Source: Thermovenabulum sp049701175
GTDB lineage: Bacteria; Bacillota; Thermosediminibacteria; Thermosediminibacterales; Thermosediminibacteraceae
NCBI RefSeq assembly: GCF_049701175.1
Contig: NZ_JBNATW010000002.1
Location: forward strand, 60,717-124,716
DNA: 64,000 bases
Direction of reading: 5' to 3'
In this document: positions 62,732 through 64,000 of the stretch, piece after piece
Position numbering within the stretch: the stretch's first letter is position 1
How the letters are laid out: each line of letters starts with the position of its first letter
The notes under the pieces: model-generated
Databases searched by the model: none
What the model saw: the letters and a program-made list of their open reading frames with translations, nothing else
What the model was told of the DNA's origin: nothing
Program-made: the position numbers and the translations under genes

Positions 62732-62753
62732 TAAAAAACGCGGAAAATCCGCG
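62732..62753 (-). terminator. Terminator of the SIMPL-domain gene
   Basis: 6-bp stem CGCGGA / TCCGCG with a three-base loop followed by T6 on the minus strand, just after the stop codon. Confidence 0.9.
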
Positions 62754-62760
62754 CTTAAAG

Positions 62761-63555
62761 CTATTTCAAAGTAGCTTTATATACCATATAAACGGTTGCC
62801 GTAATTTTTACAGGTTCAGGATTTTGAGGCTGCGGGTAATAGGCATCGCTTAGTTTAGCCATTTCAGCACTTTTTACCACGGGATAATAATAGGGGTTAC
62901 CAAAATCCACTCTTACCTGCTCCGGCCTCACTAGCTTTGCTCCAAGCCCCTCGGCGCTTATTTCTATAGACTCCCTGGCCTGTCTTATGGCCTCGTTAAT
63001 TGCCTGCTTTCTATATGCCGAAACATTTTTTACACCGTACTGGACGCTGTTCACGTATGAATTGTTCACGTTAGAAGCAACTGCCAGTATGTCCCCAACC
63101 TCTTTTACATCATTGGCTATTACCTTTAGCCCGCTTTCAACAACATACTTTATAACGTACTTAACAGGTTTTTCCGAACCTGTCGGATAAATCTGCGAAG
63201 AAGTGCTCCCTTCCATCATGGGTTGTGCGGCTGACTCTTCCTCTTTAAATTGATAATTGTAAAAATACGTTGTCTTTACCTCAACCTTAAACCTTGAAAG
63301 GGCCTTCGTCAATTCCTGTACCCTCTGAGCATTCTCTTTTTGCGCCGTATCCTTTGACAGTGACTCATTTTTTACCGTAATGTAAATTTCCGCCATATCA
63401 GGTGGAGCTTCTACCGTACCCGTTGCGGTAGTTTCAATGTTAAAGTACTCTAAAGGTTTTTCCTCCCCAAAGGCAGATGATGAAATCAAAGGAGCCACAA
63501 GGAGGATTACAAGAGCAAAGGATAAAATTTTTAGTAGTTTTAAGTCAATTTTCAT
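62761..63555 (-). CDS. Secreted SIMPL-domain (DUF541) protein
   Basis: 264 residues. Signal peptide (ILSFALVILLVAPLISSSAFG, ~residues 10-30) and an Oxidative-stress/SIMPL-like fold (NIETTATGTVEAPPDMAEIYITVKNES; YVNSVQYGVKNVSAYRKQAINEAIRQARESIEISAEGLG). Family function is poorly defined (outer-surface or stress roles in other bacteria). Monocistronic, between an ArsR gene and its own terminator. Confidence 0.9.
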   Translation of the reverse strand: MKIDLKLLKILSFALVILLVAPLISSSAFGEEKPLEYFNIETTATGTVEAPPDMAEIYITVKNESLSKDTAQKENAQRVQELTKALSRFKVEVKTTYFYNYQFKEEESAAQPMMEGSTSSQIYPTGSEKPVKYVIKYVVESGLKVIANDVKEVGDILAVASNVNNSYVNSVQYGVKNVSAYRKQAINEAIRQARESIEISAEGLGAKLVRPEQVRVDFGNPYYYPVVKSAEMAKLSDAYYPQPQNPEPVKITATVYMVYKATLK

Positions 63556-63569
63556 AAGATCTCCCCTTT

Positions 63570-63601
63570 TTCATTTGTTTTTCAATATTCATTTGTTTTT
63601 C
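63570..63601. repeat. Short tandem repeat before the SIMPL-domain gene
   Basis: TTCATTTGTTTTTC occurs twice with an 18-base period (63570-63583, 63588-63601), just upstream of the ribosome binding site. Possible regulator half-sites or chance in A/T-rich sequence. Confidence 0.45.
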
Positions 63602-63661
63602 TATATATACTTACGTCAAATTTTGCCTGTAAATAGGGGGAATTTAAAATTTTTTTACTAT

Positions 63662-63967
63662 TTATTCCTTGTGTTTTCTCCCTAAAATATCCATACCGTA
63701 GGAAATAAGGTCCTCAAAAACCGACGTGTTTATTGAATAATAAATGTTTTGCCCCCTTCTTTCATCTATTACCATACCCGCCTGTTTTAAAATATTGAGG
63801 TGGTGGGAAATACTAGGCCAGGAAATATCAAATTGGGATGCTATCTCTCCCGCCGTCATATCCTTTTCTTTAAGAAGGGAAAGTATCTTTCTTCTTACTG
63901 GGTCGGAAAGTGCTTTGAAAATAATATTAAGATTCGTAGCCTCTCCCTGGTCATCTAAACTGTGCAA
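63662..63967 (-). CDS. ArsR/SdpR-family transcriptional repressor
   Basis: Up to 101 residues. Winged-helix ArsR fold (IIFKALSDPVRRKILSLLKEKDMTAGEIASQFDISWPSISHHLNILKQAGMV; the region ~15-68) ending DERRGQNIYYSI. No metal-binding Cys, closer to SdpR-like autorepressors. The start is uncertain: TTG at 63967 lies inside a palindrome and has no ribosome site, and no ATG fits downstream before the conserved helix. Adjacent to the SIMPL gene. Confidence 0.85.
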   Translation of the reverse strand: MHSLDDQGEATNLNIIFKALSDPVRRKILSLLKEKDMTAGEIASQFDISWPSISHHLNILKQAGMVIDERRGQNIYYSINTSVFEDLISYGMDILGRKHKE

Positions 63968-63976
63968 AACTGCACA
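63961..63976. promoter_or_regulatory. Palindromic operator over the ArsR start region
   Basis: TGTGCA-AAAC-TGCACA, a perfect 6+6 palindrome overlapping the nominal TTG start. Most likely an autoregulatory site of the ArsR protein. Confidence 0.6.
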
Positions 63977-64000
63977 AGTTTAGAAGGCTGGGCTATTTAT

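Overview
The window reads as a low-GC, anaerobic, spore-lineage Firmicute, most likely a thermophilic clostridium of the Thermoanaerobacterales or Thermosediminibacterales type. The evidence is gene content: a YtaF-type sporulation protein, a Stickland-type selenocysteine glycine reductase, a tungsten-type aldehyde:ferredoxin oxidoreductase, a B12-dependent diol dehydratase microcompartment, and heavy use of TTG and GTG starts behind strong Shine-Dalgarno sites. No rRNA, tRNA or CRISPR array was seen. Species assignment is inference.

Layout. 1-2.3 kb: a GlnK/GlnL (YcbA/YcbB)-like two-component system. 2.3-16.0 kb: one long minus-strand pdu-type microcompartment operon (pduA-B-C-D-E-G-H-K-L, an EutJ-like ATPase, a flavoprotein with a PduM-like tail, pduN-O-P-S-T), ending in a clean terminator. 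16.4-20.3 kb: divergent glycerol dehydrogenase, then a PocR-domain kinase and an AraC-type response regulator that probably sense the diol and switch the compartment on. 20.4-23.8 kb: a YtaF membrane protein and an SsuABC/TauABC-type ABC importer. 24.0-25.3 kb: an orphan sodium-pump decarboxylase beta subunit with a 48-residue gamma-like partner. 25.3-31.8 kb: the glycine reductase operon trxA-grdE-grdA-grdB-grdC-grdD, with two in-frame UGA (selenocysteine) codons, behind a promoter, a glycine riboswitch and a terminator. 32.0-33.5 kb: an insertion sequence whose leader can fold over its own ribosome binding site. 33.6-37.3 kb: a TetR-controlled ABC-2 exporter. 37.3-41.3 kb: an orphan oligopeptide-binding lipoprotein, a frameshifted chemoreceptor-like protein fused to a solute-binding domain, and an unknown ORF. 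41.3-46.1 kb: a sigma-54-controlled isoaspartyl dipeptidase and YfcC-type transporter unit. 46.3-48.2 kb: aldehyde:ferredoxin oxidoreductase. 48.3-49.0 kb: a decayed group II intron, with a second, tiny 5'-end relic at 55.1 kb; both lie just after a terminator hairpin. 49.1-55.0 kb: a sigma-54-controlled 2,3-diaminopropionate catabolic unit (lyase, YgeY hydrolase, AGCS symporter). 55.2-62.6 kb: a complete hisZGDCBHAFI operon. 62.7-64.0 kb: a SIMPL-domain secreted protein and an ArsR repressor.

Together the genes describe an amino-acid and diol fermenter. Glycine is reduced to acetyl phosphate through selenoproteins. Unusual amino acids and isoaspartyl peptides are degraded under sigma-54 control. 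Diols (1,2-propanediol or glycerol) are processed through an encapsulated B12 pathway. Aldehydes can be oxidised to give reduced ferredoxin. No single gene family here is wholly unknown. The most original signals are the group II intron relics next to terminators, the three palindromes upstream of a sigma-54 promoter, the IS foldback leader, the slippery-run frameshift in the chemoreceptor/solute-binding fusion, and the orphan decarboxylase beta/gamma pair.
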